Shown piece by piece: positions 26,171-39,157 of a DNA stretch of 64,000 nucleotides (positions are counted from its first letter, which is position 1; each line of letters opens with the position of its first letter). Position numbers and translations under genes: made by a program. The notes below the pieces were generated by a model. It had not been told where the DNA came from and ran no database searches. It saw only the letters and a list, made by a program, of their open reading frames with translations. This DNA comes from Micropterus salmoides (lineage: Eukaryota > Chordata > Actinopteri > Centrarchiformes > Centrarchidae), in contig NW_024040707.1 in assembly GCF_014851395.1 (NCBI RefSeq), positions 20,144,457 to 20,208,456 of the forward strand, read 5' to 3'.

Positions 26171-29100
26171 AGAACCTGTGCGTTTCTCTCACCAAAAGAA
26201 ACTCATTGGTGCTGAGCCATCAAGGTGGTGATAGGAGGTTGACTAGACAGGCATCACTCTTGTCTCTTGTCACTGGCTAGAAGGCTGAGTTCCTTCTTTT
26301 TATCTTCCCATTTCTCCCTTCATGACCAAGCTCTACCCCACCCCCATCAAACATTTTGAAATGCAATTATGGATCAGTGAGCACCACCATCAGTCGCACT
26401 TCTTGTTAATATTTATCGAGTGGAGCAGCAGCCACTGCCATCTCTTGAGAGAGGGGCGCTACCCTCATTAGGGGCAATTTTGTGCGTGTGTGTGTGTAAG
26501 AGAGTGTGATGCTCAGTTCTCCCTTTTATTCCCTGGTCCACTCTGCTGCTCTAAGCGAGCTGGTACATTTCACAGACGTGAACATGTGGAGGTGCAGCCT
26601 TTCACAATTGGCTGTCTTAAGTGTCTGCTTGTCTCTGTGCTCTCTGTGAGGAAGCAGCTTTGACAAGGGCATCTAGGCATCTATAGACATGGCCGGCCAG
26701 CCTAGCCTGCTGCAAGCTGTTTGATTGAGGCATTCAGCCTGTAATGTTCCCCATTGAGTAGCGGCCTTAAAGCAATAGAACCACAGCACAACAGCTACTA
26801 AACACTGAATGGCCGTTCATTGTCACTTACCTACAAAGGGAAAACGGACCAGAAATTGTTGCTGACATTATACATCTTAACTGTGGTAGGCTGGAGCAAG
26901 TTAACACATGAAGTGGAATAATTATTTTTTTTTTGAACAAACTACTTCTGCTCAGATTACTTGCCTTTATTGACAAATACCCCTTCCCCCTCCATCCCTC
27001 ACAGTTGCCTATGACTAGACCCTCTGAGCAAAGGATTTTTTATTGCTGCTGTCGCAGTATCAGGTGACTTTCCCATTATGACCGTTTTGATTAATGCTCC
27101 CCAATGAGAAGGTATGCACCCCGCCGATCCTGCCTCCCCCTCCCATTCCCTCCCTCCTTCTCTGCCTCTGCACACTTGAACATTCATTTGGATGAAGCTG
27201 TTAACGCCGTTCTTTGTAGAAACATTAGGTCATTTAGCTGAGGTGTTTGGGTCACTTGCTGCAGCAGCTGCTGTTTCTACGCGAGTATGTTCTTAAGCAG
27301 ACACAAACTGACAAGTGCTAGTCCTTCTCGGGTGTCAGTTTGCAAGCTCTGTGCATTTCTCAAATCAGATGGAGACAGCCACGCATCTCTCAGACAGCTA
27401 CACAGCTCTGTCTCTCTTTGGGGAGGCAGGTTAGATTGATTGTCCACACGAGCGCGGCAATGAATAAATACAGAAACACAAATGGCAAGGTTGCGATAAC
27501 ACAGTTCAGACTCAGCTAGTGCAGGAGGCTGTATTCAGCTCTGCTCGTGGGTATAAAACCAAATCTACCCAACCTTCCCCTTGGCCCCACGTTTCCCTTT
27601 CTTTTCATCTTTTTGGACAGATAACACTTTTTTCTTTCACCCTCACTGCCACCCCTGTGCATTAGCTAAATGCTGCTATGGAAACTAGTTGTTCAGCCAA
27701 TAGGATGAGCTCTTTCTCTAGGATAGAAGGCAGGAGGGGAGGGAAGTAGAGACGGGCTGAAATCAAAATGGGGTTTTGTGTGTGTTTTTATGAGTGGTGA
27801 TTACCTTCCCAGATGGAGAGGGTGCAGCCAGGACAGTGGGGGTTGGTCGGGCTTGAAGGGCTAGGCCAGTGGCCATAGCGTTTTCATAAGGCTCTTTAAA
27901 AGCTCAATAGCCAATAGCCACCTCCTTGACCCACCACTGCTAAATTATTCAGCAGAGAAGCTTTCTGCCCACTCTTCCCCTTTTGGAGTTCCGTTAGTTG
28001 AGTTTATTTTCACCGGCTTGGCTGTATCTCTCACATGCGCACACAGATCCATGCAAATTTATCATGTCATTTTTCAGTGACAGATGACATTTTGGGCCTT
28101 GCATATATATATCCAGGTGCTAATTTCACCTCTTGTTGCGGAGTTGTTGAAATATTCAGTGGTTCCTCAGTCTTTTTTTCCTTTTTTTTTTTTCCCTGGC
28201 ACATCACAAGTGAAAATGTCTCCTCTGATGTCTTCACTAACATCTGAAGCAAATTCACTGCGCTCCGGCGCGGAGCACTACATTTTATCTCTTAAAGCAG
28301 AAGAGCAAACACACAGCGCTATCTCCTTTGACACCAGCTTTGATGAGAAAGTCGGAAAACAAATGTAGCAAAGACGCCAAGAAAAGGCAGGTAGATTTGA
28401 CGCTCTCTAAAAACCTACAGGGCTCCTAACCTGGTCGTTCCGTAATGAAAATAATGACAGGGCCTGTTTAATTACCTGACCAGGTCTTCCGGTTGAAATA
28501 AAACCAGTCGACTCCTCCATAGGGGGTTGACTCTAAATTAAAGGGTGAAGGGTCCTTTGAAGTAGGCTAATGTTCACAGTTTCTCACAATCACTGGGGCT
28601 AGATGGTGTCCACAGCAGCATAGTATTTCTGTCTTTGCTCATTTTCAGCTGTAAGTATTTCAGGTCGTGTCTGTGAGTAGCTGAAGTGAGTATTGTATTT
28701 AGAGGAGAATCTCTTGTCTCTGCCTGGCCACCCAGCACAGAGTGTAGTAACAAGACACTAAACACATTTGCGTGGATTGGTCAAGCTTTAATTGGATTGG
28801 CCTCTGCTCTGAAAATGGTCGGCTAATTTTAACCCACCTCCTCGTCCTCTCCCACTTTACATTCCCACTTCCCTCCCGTCCCCTGTTTTTTCTCCTTTCC
28901 ACCCTCCACATTTCCCCGGCTCTCTCTCTGCTTAAGTGAGTATCTGGCGTGCTTCACCGCTGGTTCTCTGCTCAGCTCAGTGTAATTTCCAGCTTGTCCA
29001 ATGTGTGACATGCCAATAAAAAAAGAATGAGAGAGAACAGGGGGAAGGGGAGGAGGAGTAGGAGGGGCAAGAGGGTAACGCTGTGGAAGTGGAGATTTAT

Positions 29101-31600
29101 AGTGGTATCGGGTTCACACGCTTCCACTGGGGCCCTATTTTTTCCCCCCTTCTTTCTCCGTTAAAGAACACATGGTGCAAATTAACTCGTGCCAGTAGAG
29201 AGCGCAAAAGGAGGAAGGGAGGTAGGGCAAGGGCATCGGTCAGAGAGAGGAGCAGAAACGAGAGGAGGAAATTTCAGGGATTGCTGTGAGGTCTGAGGAA
29301 TGTCAACACTTTGTACCTTGGAGCTCGCTGCCTCACACAGCCCTAAAACAACAGCAACATCACCACAGGCTGCCATCTCCAGCGGCTCCCCTGCAGCAGC
29401 TCTGCAATCTCATACAGACCCTCTGACATTTTGTACATGTGCTACAGCTTGACTCACTGCTGGCTTTATCTATTCTTCATCTCCGAACGCTTGTTGATCT
29501 AATGCAACGCAACTGGCTCACATATGCTCATGCTTTGCTTGTGAAATGGGGTAATGTCACTTTCTGTTTAAGAAATCTTATGTGCCATTTCTCTAGGACA
29601 ACACAGTCCAGTCAGTGTATGTGAACAAGAAATCCCTTTCCTAAACCTCGAAACCAAAGAACCAAGAGTCTTATCAGTCATGTCATCAAGATTTAGACAC
29701 TGGAGCGGTTCCATGACCAACAAATGGGAGACGTGAAGGGCTCACAACTCAAGCTTCGACTCATATTAGGATTTGAGAATCCCCTTATTTTTGTAGAAAT
29801 CTCTGAACCATAAAATTCACCAATATCCCCAGAGATTGACTGAGCACAGAGTTGCCTTCTGTGACGCAAAAAAGATGAGTGTAAGAGTAAGTGTGTACAG
29901 TAAAATATTATCTAAACCAACAAAGCAGGACAAATAGGTTTCCCAAATTGTAGTTAATGACAAATTTATACTGGTCTTTCCTGGGACACAGGAGGAGGAT
30001 TGTGTGTTTCCCGTTCTGTGCGTCACATTTCCGCCCGCACTGGCTGCGCCTGGTGTTGCATGCGCTTTGATGGGCGAGTCTAAATTGTGTTTGCCTCTCT
30101 GTCACCACCAATGGATCACATGGACTGAAGGGAACCACAGCTGCAAGGGCTAGGGTATGCTTCACCACACATGCACACACACTTCATTTATCCTGCGCAT
30201 AGGTGTTTGTGCATTTTTGTTACTTTTGCATCCACTCGCAAAACATTGCACACCTCATTATTCCTGCATTGTGTAACCCCAGGTCCTAATGTTGTGCTTA
30301 CCAAAAACCACCCAGTCCAAACCTCTAAATTCCCCACAGTCTCCTCCACTCGTCTGCCGTCTTGCAGCTTATACCTCAACCCCCCCATCTCCCTCCTGCT
30401 CAGTCTCATTCTCTCCCAAACATCATCTCGAGTTGATTTTATTGTTGCCTCGATCTCAAACAGTATGCTGTGAAGCAACATAAACACTATCTGCGATGGT
30501 AAAGACATTTCCCCCGCATCAAAGGGCCGAGCTGTGCTATCCCCTCAGAAGCTGTATTCATTTCTGCTCCCGCCACGCTCAAACGCTCTTTGTTCTTCTC
30601 TTTATAGGAATGTACTTAACAGTTTGGCAGTGTTGTGTTTGTGAACAGAGCCGCCTTTGTTCCAGCAGGCGGTTAACACTTGTGTACAGAGCAGAGGGAG
30701 GAAAGGCTGCATTATTAAGCCTACTGTTAAATTAGCCTAAGCACTATCTTAATGAAATGATTAAGAAAATACAGACCTCCCCTAAGTCCCTTTTTTGTAC
30801 AGTTGTCAAATCCCCGTTTCTTTTATCCAGTGGCCTCTCCTCTTCCACTATACAGTTGTTAAGGCAAGCTGCTGCCGTGCACGGCAATCTGTGTTTGGAG
30901 CTTTGTCTGACGTGCTGCTTAATTCCTCCTCTTACTTGCTCTGGAGCTAATTGAAATAATCAGAGCATTTTAAAGCATTTTTTTAATCCAGATGGTTCTG
31001 GCTGAGTGTTTATGGTAGGACTAATACTGTCAGTTATATAGACTTTCACTGCAGCAACACGACAAGCTAACCTTGGGCTATTGAGTTTAACAGCCCATTT
31101 ATAGATCGCCATAATGCCCTCCCCATTTGAGGGTGAATAACTCTTTATAGGCTCCCATCATTTGCTTTTATTCATATCTTACGGCATTCCTTATTCCACA
31201 TTATTTCTCTTCGACTTCTCCTTTCTTCGTCTCCTCTACTGTCTGGTCCTTGTGATGTATCTTGTGCCTCAAGGCATTGTGGGATGGAGGGTAGGGGGTG
31301 GGAGGGGATGGCCAATCTGGGCCTATTACTGATGGTGGCCTATCACGTGGGCATGTCCGAATCAGTTCACACACCAGCAAGAAAGGACAGGAGGTTGTTT
31401 TTGTTTTGTTTTGGGGGTTTTTAAATTCTCCCGTCTTCCTTCCACCTCTGTGTCTCCTACTTTCACCCTCCTCTCCAGGTGAAATGGAATGATTTAATGT
31501 GTGGCCCTGTCGGGGTGGGTAATGGAGTTGGCGGATGAGTGTGAGAAGCTCTCTTCTCTACATCAGTATGGGGAGGTGATTGAGACCCCCCTCTGTCTAG

Positions 31601-32591
31601 TAGGGGTGGGGGGAAAAATCAATGTAGCATATTATCGCATCAAAACATGGACGCCAAGTATCAATCTTTTATCTTTTATCAATCTTTCTTTAATCATTAA
31701 TATCAGTGTGCAAGGTGACACTCGACGCTCGGTCGCTCCCTATGTATCCTGTGTGTGAGGACGAGCGAGTGAGAGAGCGCGGCAGAACGTGCCGGTGAAA
31801 GTTAGCGGAGAAATATATTGGCAGTAAGTTTCTGCCTGATATGTGTGTTCGTTAATAAAAGTTTGTTGTTTCCCAACAGCTGGGAAAGTGAAGGCTGTTT
31901 TTCGCTAGCTAACATCTCCCCTGTACAAGGGCTTTCTCTGTCCCCCACACCAGACTCCGGACTTTGGGAACAGAGCCGTCAGCATTACAGCCCCCACCCT
32001 CTGGAGCTCATCCCAACAGAGATCCGAAATGCTCCCTGTCAGAACACTTTCAAAGATCTTCTAAAAACCCAGCTCTTTACCAATGCATTCAATCCTGAAT
32101 GACTTTCTGTTGTTCTGTAACTATGTGTAACGCGTCCTTGGGTCCCATGAAAGGCGCTAAACATATTTATTTATGTAACATTAGCTAAGTTAGTAACAAA
32201 TTAATATTAATTATCAGCTGTATGTCATTACTAACTAACCTACTAGTCAAGGGTTGAAAACATCAGGTAAAAGCTTAGACTAAACTGGTGTGCAGCTCTG
32301 TCCTGTATACATACTGTAGACTATATCCTGATAATTATTCGTCAGTTTTCAGAGTCTGACAACTGGTTGTTAATGAGGGACCATGGAGCTGAGGTTAATA
32401 AATTAAATAAGGGATGCAAACTGGTCCTTTTAAGCTAATTAGGAGATGTTTCTTTTGGATTTTAATGCACAACTTAAAAGCTTAATAATTGTCCAGGCAT
32501 CCTGTATAGAAAAAAGGATGCATCGATAATTGTTTTATAATCTAATCGCAGCCCTCTGAATCATAATCGAATCGTGAGATTCCCACCCCTA
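31601..32591. mobile_element. Non-autonomous hAT-type DNA transposon, complete
   Basis: The ends are inverted: TAGGGGTGGG at 31,601-31,610, and its exact complement at 32,582-32,591. Both ends are flanked by the same 8-bp target duplication CTGTCTAG (31,593-31,600 and 32,592-32,599). An 8-bp duplication with short terminal inverted repeats is diagnostic for the hAT superfamily. No transposase frame is present, so the 991-bp element would depend on one supplied elsewhere. The sub-terminal right end (about 32,520-32,580) has the ATCGAT/AATCG-rich sequence common in fish hAT derivatives. It is interrupted by a LINE tail (next entry). Confidence 0.88.
31916..32175 (+). mobile_element. 5'-truncated L2-like LINE 3' end nested in the hAT element
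   Basis: The + strand encodes a decayed C-terminus of an L2-type reverse transcriptase protein (IRNAPCQNTFKDLLKTQLFT, about 32,019-32,078). It is followed by a short 3' tail ending in AAAGGCGCTAAACAT and TTTAT-type repeats, as in fish L2 elements. The sequence TAACAT occurs directly on both sides (31,910-31,915 and 32,176-32,181), consistent with a target duplication. Only the last 260 bp remain, typical 5' truncation. The family assignment is from memory of the conserved L2 C-terminal pattern. Confidence 0.6.
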
Positions 32592-34649
32592 CTGTCTAGG
32601 TGTGCTCCTTGTAAAGATGGTGGCCTCTCCTCCCCGCAGAGCCAAGACTCACACATTTATACAAAACACACATCTCATTTCTTCATTGTGTATACCACAG
32701 TGGAACCTGTGCTCACGCTCTTCTAGCTGTAGACCTGTGACAGGACCTGTTGGGGACTGATGGCGGTCAGTGTTAACAGATGGCCGACTGTCTCTTGGAG
32801 TACTTTTTAGCCCAAAACATCATCTCAAAAGAAGCTTCACTGGATCATTAGAGGGGTTTTTGGATGGGCTTACTTTGAGTGATCATGAGACATGTTATTT
32901 ATTTGTCGGGGCACTGTTTTAGCTTTTTTATTTTTTCGAAGCTGCCAATTGAGTGTTTCACGTAGGTTCATTTAAGACTTTTTGTCAGATCACGCAACTG
33001 AAATAAAATCACTTTGAGCCTGTCTAAGAGGTGATATCACAGTGCAATACAAGTACTAATTCAAACAGTGAAATTTACAGAGGGAGAATATTGATTCTAC
33101 TATTGATTACGCTCCCCCCTCTCTTGTCTTTGTCTTTGTTTGGACCTTTCACATTTTACATTTTCACATATGTATAGAGCCCCTTTATCAACACTCACCC
33201 ACCTCAGCATTAAGCCTAGAGATAGAAGTATTGGTTATCCTCAAGAGAGTAGATTTACCAGTCCAACTCTCTTGTGGATGGCTGTTCGAGACTCCCGTTT
33301 AACTCGGGACTCAGCGGCAACAGGCCATAATTAGGTGCAAACTGTTTTCTGCCACGCTAAAATGCCATTTAAATGCCAAATGGCAGCGAAGGTGTGTATA
33401 ATATGTGGGCTCTATGGCCTGTTGCTGTAGACTCTGCTGGATTGTTGCTGCTGCCGGAGAGAGGTTACTCACAGATAAGTGGTTGTTCTTGCAGCATCAG
33501 CCTACACTGCCCTTGTTAGCTCTCTCCCCACCCCCCCATTCAAAACCTTTTGTGCTTCACCAGCTATTGTCAGCAGAGATCCTATCTGGTAAATAGGAGA
33601 GGGTAGGTATTTAACTAATTAATGTGCAAGTGCGTACAGATGAGCCAGTGGCTCCTACTGCTGGCACTGTTGAGGCAAGTTTTTGGCGTGGAATTTCACT
33701 GAGGCAGTGTAGCTATCCTCTCACCTTGGTGGAGTGCTTTATTTATTCCCAACCTCAAATCTCCTATAACTGTACACAGCTGATTTGGCTCTTTGATAAA
33801 GTCTTTTGTCTGTGTAGCGCTGACACCCACTCTGTGCTGTTTCATTTAACTGCTTTGACTTTAGTGGGCTAGCTGCTAGTCTTTTTGCTGGGGAACGCTG
33901 CACCACAGGCCCATATAAGGAGTGTGTCTCAGCTCTGTATGGTTCTGCACAGAATCACAAGTTGTCTGGAGCCCACCTGTCAAGCCCTACCACAGCCATC
34001 TTTAGCACCAACCTGACAAAAACCACCAGAGCACAGCCTGCTTTACACCAGCCTGCTGATGTGCTATTCTAACAGGCTAAAGCAACGACATTTATTATGG
34101 TAATATGTCATGCTAAGCTTGCAGTCATTGGTTGCATTGAATGAAAAGAAGCAGTGTTTTCATAGGGCTTGTGCAGCAGGCGCTGAGCTTTATAGCCTTT
34201 AAAGCAAAGCAAAGCTACCCAACCCCACATCCCTACCAGAGACCCTAATGTGAGTGTGTTTGTGTGTGTTCGCTTGCATCACTGTGTGTGAGCAGCGTGT
34301 GTAATCACTCCTAGCTGGCGGGCTCAGGGGGAGAGGTGGAATCAATGCAGTGGACTATGAAGAGAGGAGAGAGAAAGGAGGGAGGAGGCTGATCAATATC
34401 ATAGCAGCAGGGTGGGGTAATATCCACTTCATGCAGTGCCGCCACAAACAGGCAGGATTGTGGGGGGGGGCAGAGGAGAAGAACAGAAATGTGAGAGAGG
34501 AGGAGAGGGAGGGGCAACGGTAAAAAGATGCAAATCTCTGTGGCGCCGGTAAACAAGAGGCTTTGTGTCAATCACCAGATGAAGTGGCACATTTAGCATT
34601 CTCCTCTCTCCCTCAACTATTCCAACACTGCTGGGGATTGTTTGCTTGG

Positions 34650-34770
34650 CAGCCGCCTGCCCATTGGTCCAGGCCGGTAACGGGGCGTGGCTGCGCGGTG
34701 ATAATGTATGGGCTGCCATGGCAATGATACCCGCTGTATAAGAGAGTCATCAATAACCCCGCCCCGTTGT
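34650..34770. promoter_or_regulatory. Promoter-like motif cluster in the large intron
   Basis: Within about 120 bp there are CCATTGG (a CCAAT box in reverse), GGGGCGTGGC, an X-box-like GCTGCCATGGCAAT (two mismatches), GTATAAGA and CCCCGCCCC. Each motif is common; the clustering in otherwise plain intron is the only evidence. Confidence 0.3.
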
Positions 34771-35306
34771 ATTCCACAGACTGTTTGTCAATGTCTGCCG
34801 GATCATTCCATCATCAGCCTATCATATCCCTCTTCACACACAATCTATTACAAGCCTCTAGTCTGTTACAAAGAGCCAGCTGTAGGAACACCTAATCACC
34901 CTCCACCCAAGGACAGGTGGATGTCAATCACACAACCACAATAGAGGGGGGGGGGGCAAGAATTTGCCAACAAAACGGGCTGAACGCAGAATAGCCTTCA
35001 CACAAGCTACAGTACACAAAGCCTGCTCCATATGCTCCCAGTGCTTTGAGGTTGCGTGCGCCCTACCATATCTCATGCTGATTGCATGGTATGGTGAACT
35101 GTGTCTCCTTTCTACTTGATTTAACTTCAAAGCCGTGACTGGGCTGAGTCGGGCAGGCTTTGCGTGGCCGTTTAGAGCTGGGAGACAGGATGTGATGGCG
35201 GACAACTGAACTGTACGCTGTAAACGGACTCTTCCTCCGCGGTGGGGAGGAAGTCCCTGCCAAACCATATGGTCACACTGGGATGCACAGATGATCTGTG
35301 TATGTG

Positions 35307-35332
35307 TGTGTGCGCGCGCGCGTGTGTGTGTG
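35307..35332. repeat. (TG)n-(CG)n-(TG)n short alternating tract
   Basis: TG repeats flank a CGCGCGCGCG core with no break in purine-pyrimidine alternation; a shorter relative of the tracts at 11,241 and 37,885. Confidence 0.7.
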
Positions 35333-37883
35333 GGTGCATTCCTTGGTTTTCCTCTCAGTGGGTTTCTTAATGTGTTTGTGCATTTATGGCTCCTTTGTTC
35401 CTGTGTATAGTATCTTGACCTGAACATGCTGTTACAACTAAGTACATTGACCTGCCTCCTTATCTAATGCACCTTACAGCCATTTTTAAAGACAGATGGT
35501 AGATGTGTGTGTATGTGTGTCACTTTTAATGACAGTGGCAGGAGGGCAAGTGAGGGTTGAAAGTGAAGCAATAGGTGACATGCAGCGAAGAAAGCCATCT
35601 CAGACACAGCACTGACTTCTGTCTTTTCTTTCCTTCTCTCCTTCACTCTCACTCACTGCGGGTAAACAGACATCCCCCTCTCCTCCCTGACAGAGTGAGC
35701 TGAGGCAAGTAATTCCCCCGTCTACAGCAAAATCCTTTACCTCCCCTACCCAGCCCTGGATGCTGCTGCACAAAGCAAATGCAGTCTGAGCCTGTGTGTT
35801 GGTGTGTGTGCATGTTCAAAGTATGCCTTTTGATTTACAGGCACACACACAGATAAATGGGCGGGGAAGGCTTTTGATGTGCCCGGGCTGCAGAGAGAAG
35901 AGATGGTTGGTGTGTTGTTCAGCCTCTTTGTCTCACTCTCTTGGTGGGCGCTCTATTTGTGCGCGTGAGCGTGTGAACGATAACCAGTGTGTTTATCATG
36001 ACTCCCAATGTGTTTTTCTCATGTTCTGCATTAGAGAGCAGTTGTTTACTTAAGCATGCGGTTTTTATTATTTTACAGATTGGGAGGTCCTCAGCAGAGA
36101 CGAGGGCTGCAGTTTTAATTTGCAAGAGCTAAATATGTTTTTGTTTTTTAATACTTACAAAAAAAGTCACCCATTGATCTATTTGTTGTGTCAGCTAAAT
36201 GTTCCTTTGGTACATTGGCATTATTGTGTGATTATGACTCAGAAAACAACTAACAAACAACTGACTTCTGAAAGGAAATGTTATTCATAGATCAGTTTTA
36301 CATCCCCAGCTTCACTGCTACCTGAAAAAACAATAATACATCATATTACATAATGGAGGATATTTGCGGGTTCTTAAAGTCTCGACAAAATGTGTAAGGT
36401 GTGCGCAAACGTGTCTAAAGGTGTAATGTTTCACTTGGCCATGGCAGTTCACAGCTTGTCTGCTCAGTTAATGCAGAACAGGTGCATGGTTTTTCATTGT
36501 TTCTGCCTTACTGAATTCAATAATTTATACCTTTATTCACCTTTTTATGTTGCTCTTACACCACCCATTTTTTTTTCCATTTCAGAACATTAATCAGATA
36601 ATAAAAAACACAGCGGTTTGCTTGCATTGTTGTTTTTTATTTCAGATTATTTTATTAATTTTACTTTTTTTGTGCCTCATTAGGTCATTCTTCATTCAGT
36701 GCCGTACACCCATTTGACAGTTAAAGATAAACAGAAGGCAAAACATCCCTTGATGTTTTATGCACTGGAAAATGTAAAATCTTTAGTGGTGAGTTAATTG
36801 CAGAGGAGGAATACATTTACATTTTAATCAATAACACTATCACAGAGTTGTGGGCAATTCAGCCTTTCCCATGAATTTTGAATGCCTTTGGACTTCCTAA
36901 CTGACGCCAGACAGTGTGTAATGATTTGATGAAGAAAGTAAAATGTAAAGAAAATGTTTCACTGTGACTTTAAATTCATCATACAATTAAACATGTGTCA
37001 AATTGACAGAAATGTGTCTTCTTGATATAATCACATTACAATATGGTGGCTGTTATTGCTGGTCTAGACTGAGAGTCATGCAGTACAGCTCCTTCTAGCA
37101 CTGGGCCAGCCTTGTTATTGCAGCTGTGTTGTCTACAATACATCTCTTGTTGAAGCACAGCAGGAGGCTGCTCAAAGCTTCTGGCCTCTGCGTGCGTGTG
37201 CGTGTGCACATATGTTATAATCACATTCTTCCCCAGAATTCAGACTGCAGTTGCTGCGAGTAGCCTTTTGATTTTGTGAGCTCTAACTGTATTTGGTGAA
37301 AGGCCTGTAACACTTTAAATCTTTTGTTAACATACACATCTGATGGCCTAGTGCATTTGCATCCACACTGATATATTGTCACACACACGGGTGGGTAATT
37401 TGCATGTGATTATTTGCATATTGTACAAAGCAGGCGTCCCTGACAGACCACCCACTGCTCGGCTTGTGCTGCATCTGGCTGATACACCGCTTACATGATG
37501 TATTACTGATAGGGCCAATGTCATCACTAGAGACTGACAGACAGGCAAGGTCACCTTCAGACGTAGAGATAGAGGTGGGGAGAGAGACCGAGAGATGCTT
37601 ATCTTCAGAAGCAGTGGCGAGATAAAACAACACAATCACAAGCAGTTGAGCTTATGGTGACATGAGCTCTTCAAGGCCGTCTGCAATGCTGTCCATCCGG
37701 TTTCAAACGCAGCTTTAAGATCCATTTCTGCATGCTGGCGCTCTTATTCTCTAATCTCTGGCTGTGTTTCGCCACTCCTCTCTGTCGTGGGTGTGTAAAC
37801 GGTGGTTTGTTTGTGTCTGCGTGTGTGTGTGGAAATTATCTTTGAGGTATGTGTGTTAAAAGGATCCTAAATATTCCTGTTTG

Positions 37884-37884
<1 letters not shown>

Positions 37885-37932
<48 letters not shown>

Positions 37933-37958
37933 CACACGCACACACACACACACACACG
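37885..37958. repeat. Palindromic (TG)n-(CG)n-(CA)n tract
   Basis: A 74-bp purine-pyrimidine alternation running from TG repeats through a CGCGCG centre into CA repeats. It is therefore largely self-complementary and could extrude a cruciform or form Z-DNA. Confidence 0.85.
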
Positions 37959-38302
37959 AGGTATCACTCTCACAAACATTCCCTGTAGACACTCTTCCTG
38001 CCTGACAGCTGCTCTTACATGGACATGACCTCCAAAGCTTTCACACATACACAAACACTAGGGTTTCAATGGTATGAGATTTTCACAGTGCAATAACTGT
38101 CTCAGAAAATATAGTATATGGTATTATTATTGTTAGTAGTAGTAGTGTTATCGTCAGTTACAATGACCTTAAAAGGAAGGTTTGTTTGGCTGAACAAACG
38201 CTTTATCATAATTTCATAAAATATTATGTCCTGACAAAACCTTTTTAAATGGAAATATGTGTAAAAAGTCCCCCTGATATATATATGTGTATATATGTAT
38301 TT

Positions 38303-38339
<37 letters not shown>

Positions 38340-38348
38340 GAGATATAT

Positions 38349-38660
38349 CCATCCATCCATCGTCAACTGCTTATCCTGCGTACAGAGTTGTGGGGGGCTG
38401 GAGCCAATCCCAGCTGACATCGAGTGAAAGGCGGGGTACACCCTGGACAGGTTGCCAGTCCATCGCAGGGCCACACATAGACAAACAACCAGTCACATTC
38501 ACGGACAATTAAGGACAATTTAGGGTCACCAATCAACCTAGTCCGCATGTCTTTGGTCTTTGTACGGTGGGAGGAAGCCGGAGCACCCGGAGAGAACCCA
38601 CACAGACATGGGGAGAACATGCAAACTCCACACAGAAAGACCTGGATGACCTGGGACCTT
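38349..38660 (-). repeat. Dispersed teleost repeat with (GATG)n tail, LINE-derived
   Basis: Begins CCATCCATCCATC and continues with the hallmark phrases GGCGGGGTACACCCTGGACA, CCAGTCCATCGCAGGGCCAC, GGGAGGAAGCCGGAGCACCC and ACATGCAAACTCCACACAGA. This is one of the most abundant dispersed repeats in percomorph fish. Read on the - strand it ends in a GATG-type microsatellite, as RTE-clade LINEs (Rex3/Expander type) do. It sits between a GT/AT microsatellite and GATA-like repeats. The exact family name is uncertain. Confidence 0.75.
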
Positions 38661-38671
38661 CTTGCTTAGAT

Positions 38672-38766
38672 TTAGATATATATCTGTATAGATATATATC
38701 TGTATCTATATAGATAGGTAGATAGAGATCTATATCTATCTATATAGATAGGTAGATATATATCTC
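38672..38766. repeat. GATA/TATC-type AT-rich simple repeat
   Basis: Interspersed GATA, TATC and TATA units with short perfect palindromes such as TATCTATATAGATA, directly beside the dispersed repeat at 38,349. Confidence 0.8.
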
Positions 38767-39056
38767 CTTTCTGACTTCCTAGTCGGTTTTTGACAAGTCT
38801 ACACACACAACCTATCCACCCTTCACACACACATATCCTACCATGAACAAATCTTATTTCCTCTGCATATCTATTACTACTGCATTAAACTACACTTGAG
38901 CCTGAAAGTTACATATGTGTGTCTGTGTGTGAATTATACTAAAGGGGGAGATCGATTAGCATTGGCTTAAGCAAGACTTCTCATTTCCTGTATTCCATTA
39001 CAGCGCTCAATCAGCTCCTTCTCTGCCATGCCCTGCTCAGGTGGCTGCTGCTGGGG

Positions 39057-39157
<101 letters not shown>

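Noticed and set aside
34924..35427. 167-codon antisense frame
   Set aside because: Includes a GT/CG simple repeat, has no domain and lies inside the large rere intron.
38363..38620. 85-codon antisense frame
   Set aside because: It is the well-known spurious peptide of an abundant teleost repeat, not a gene.
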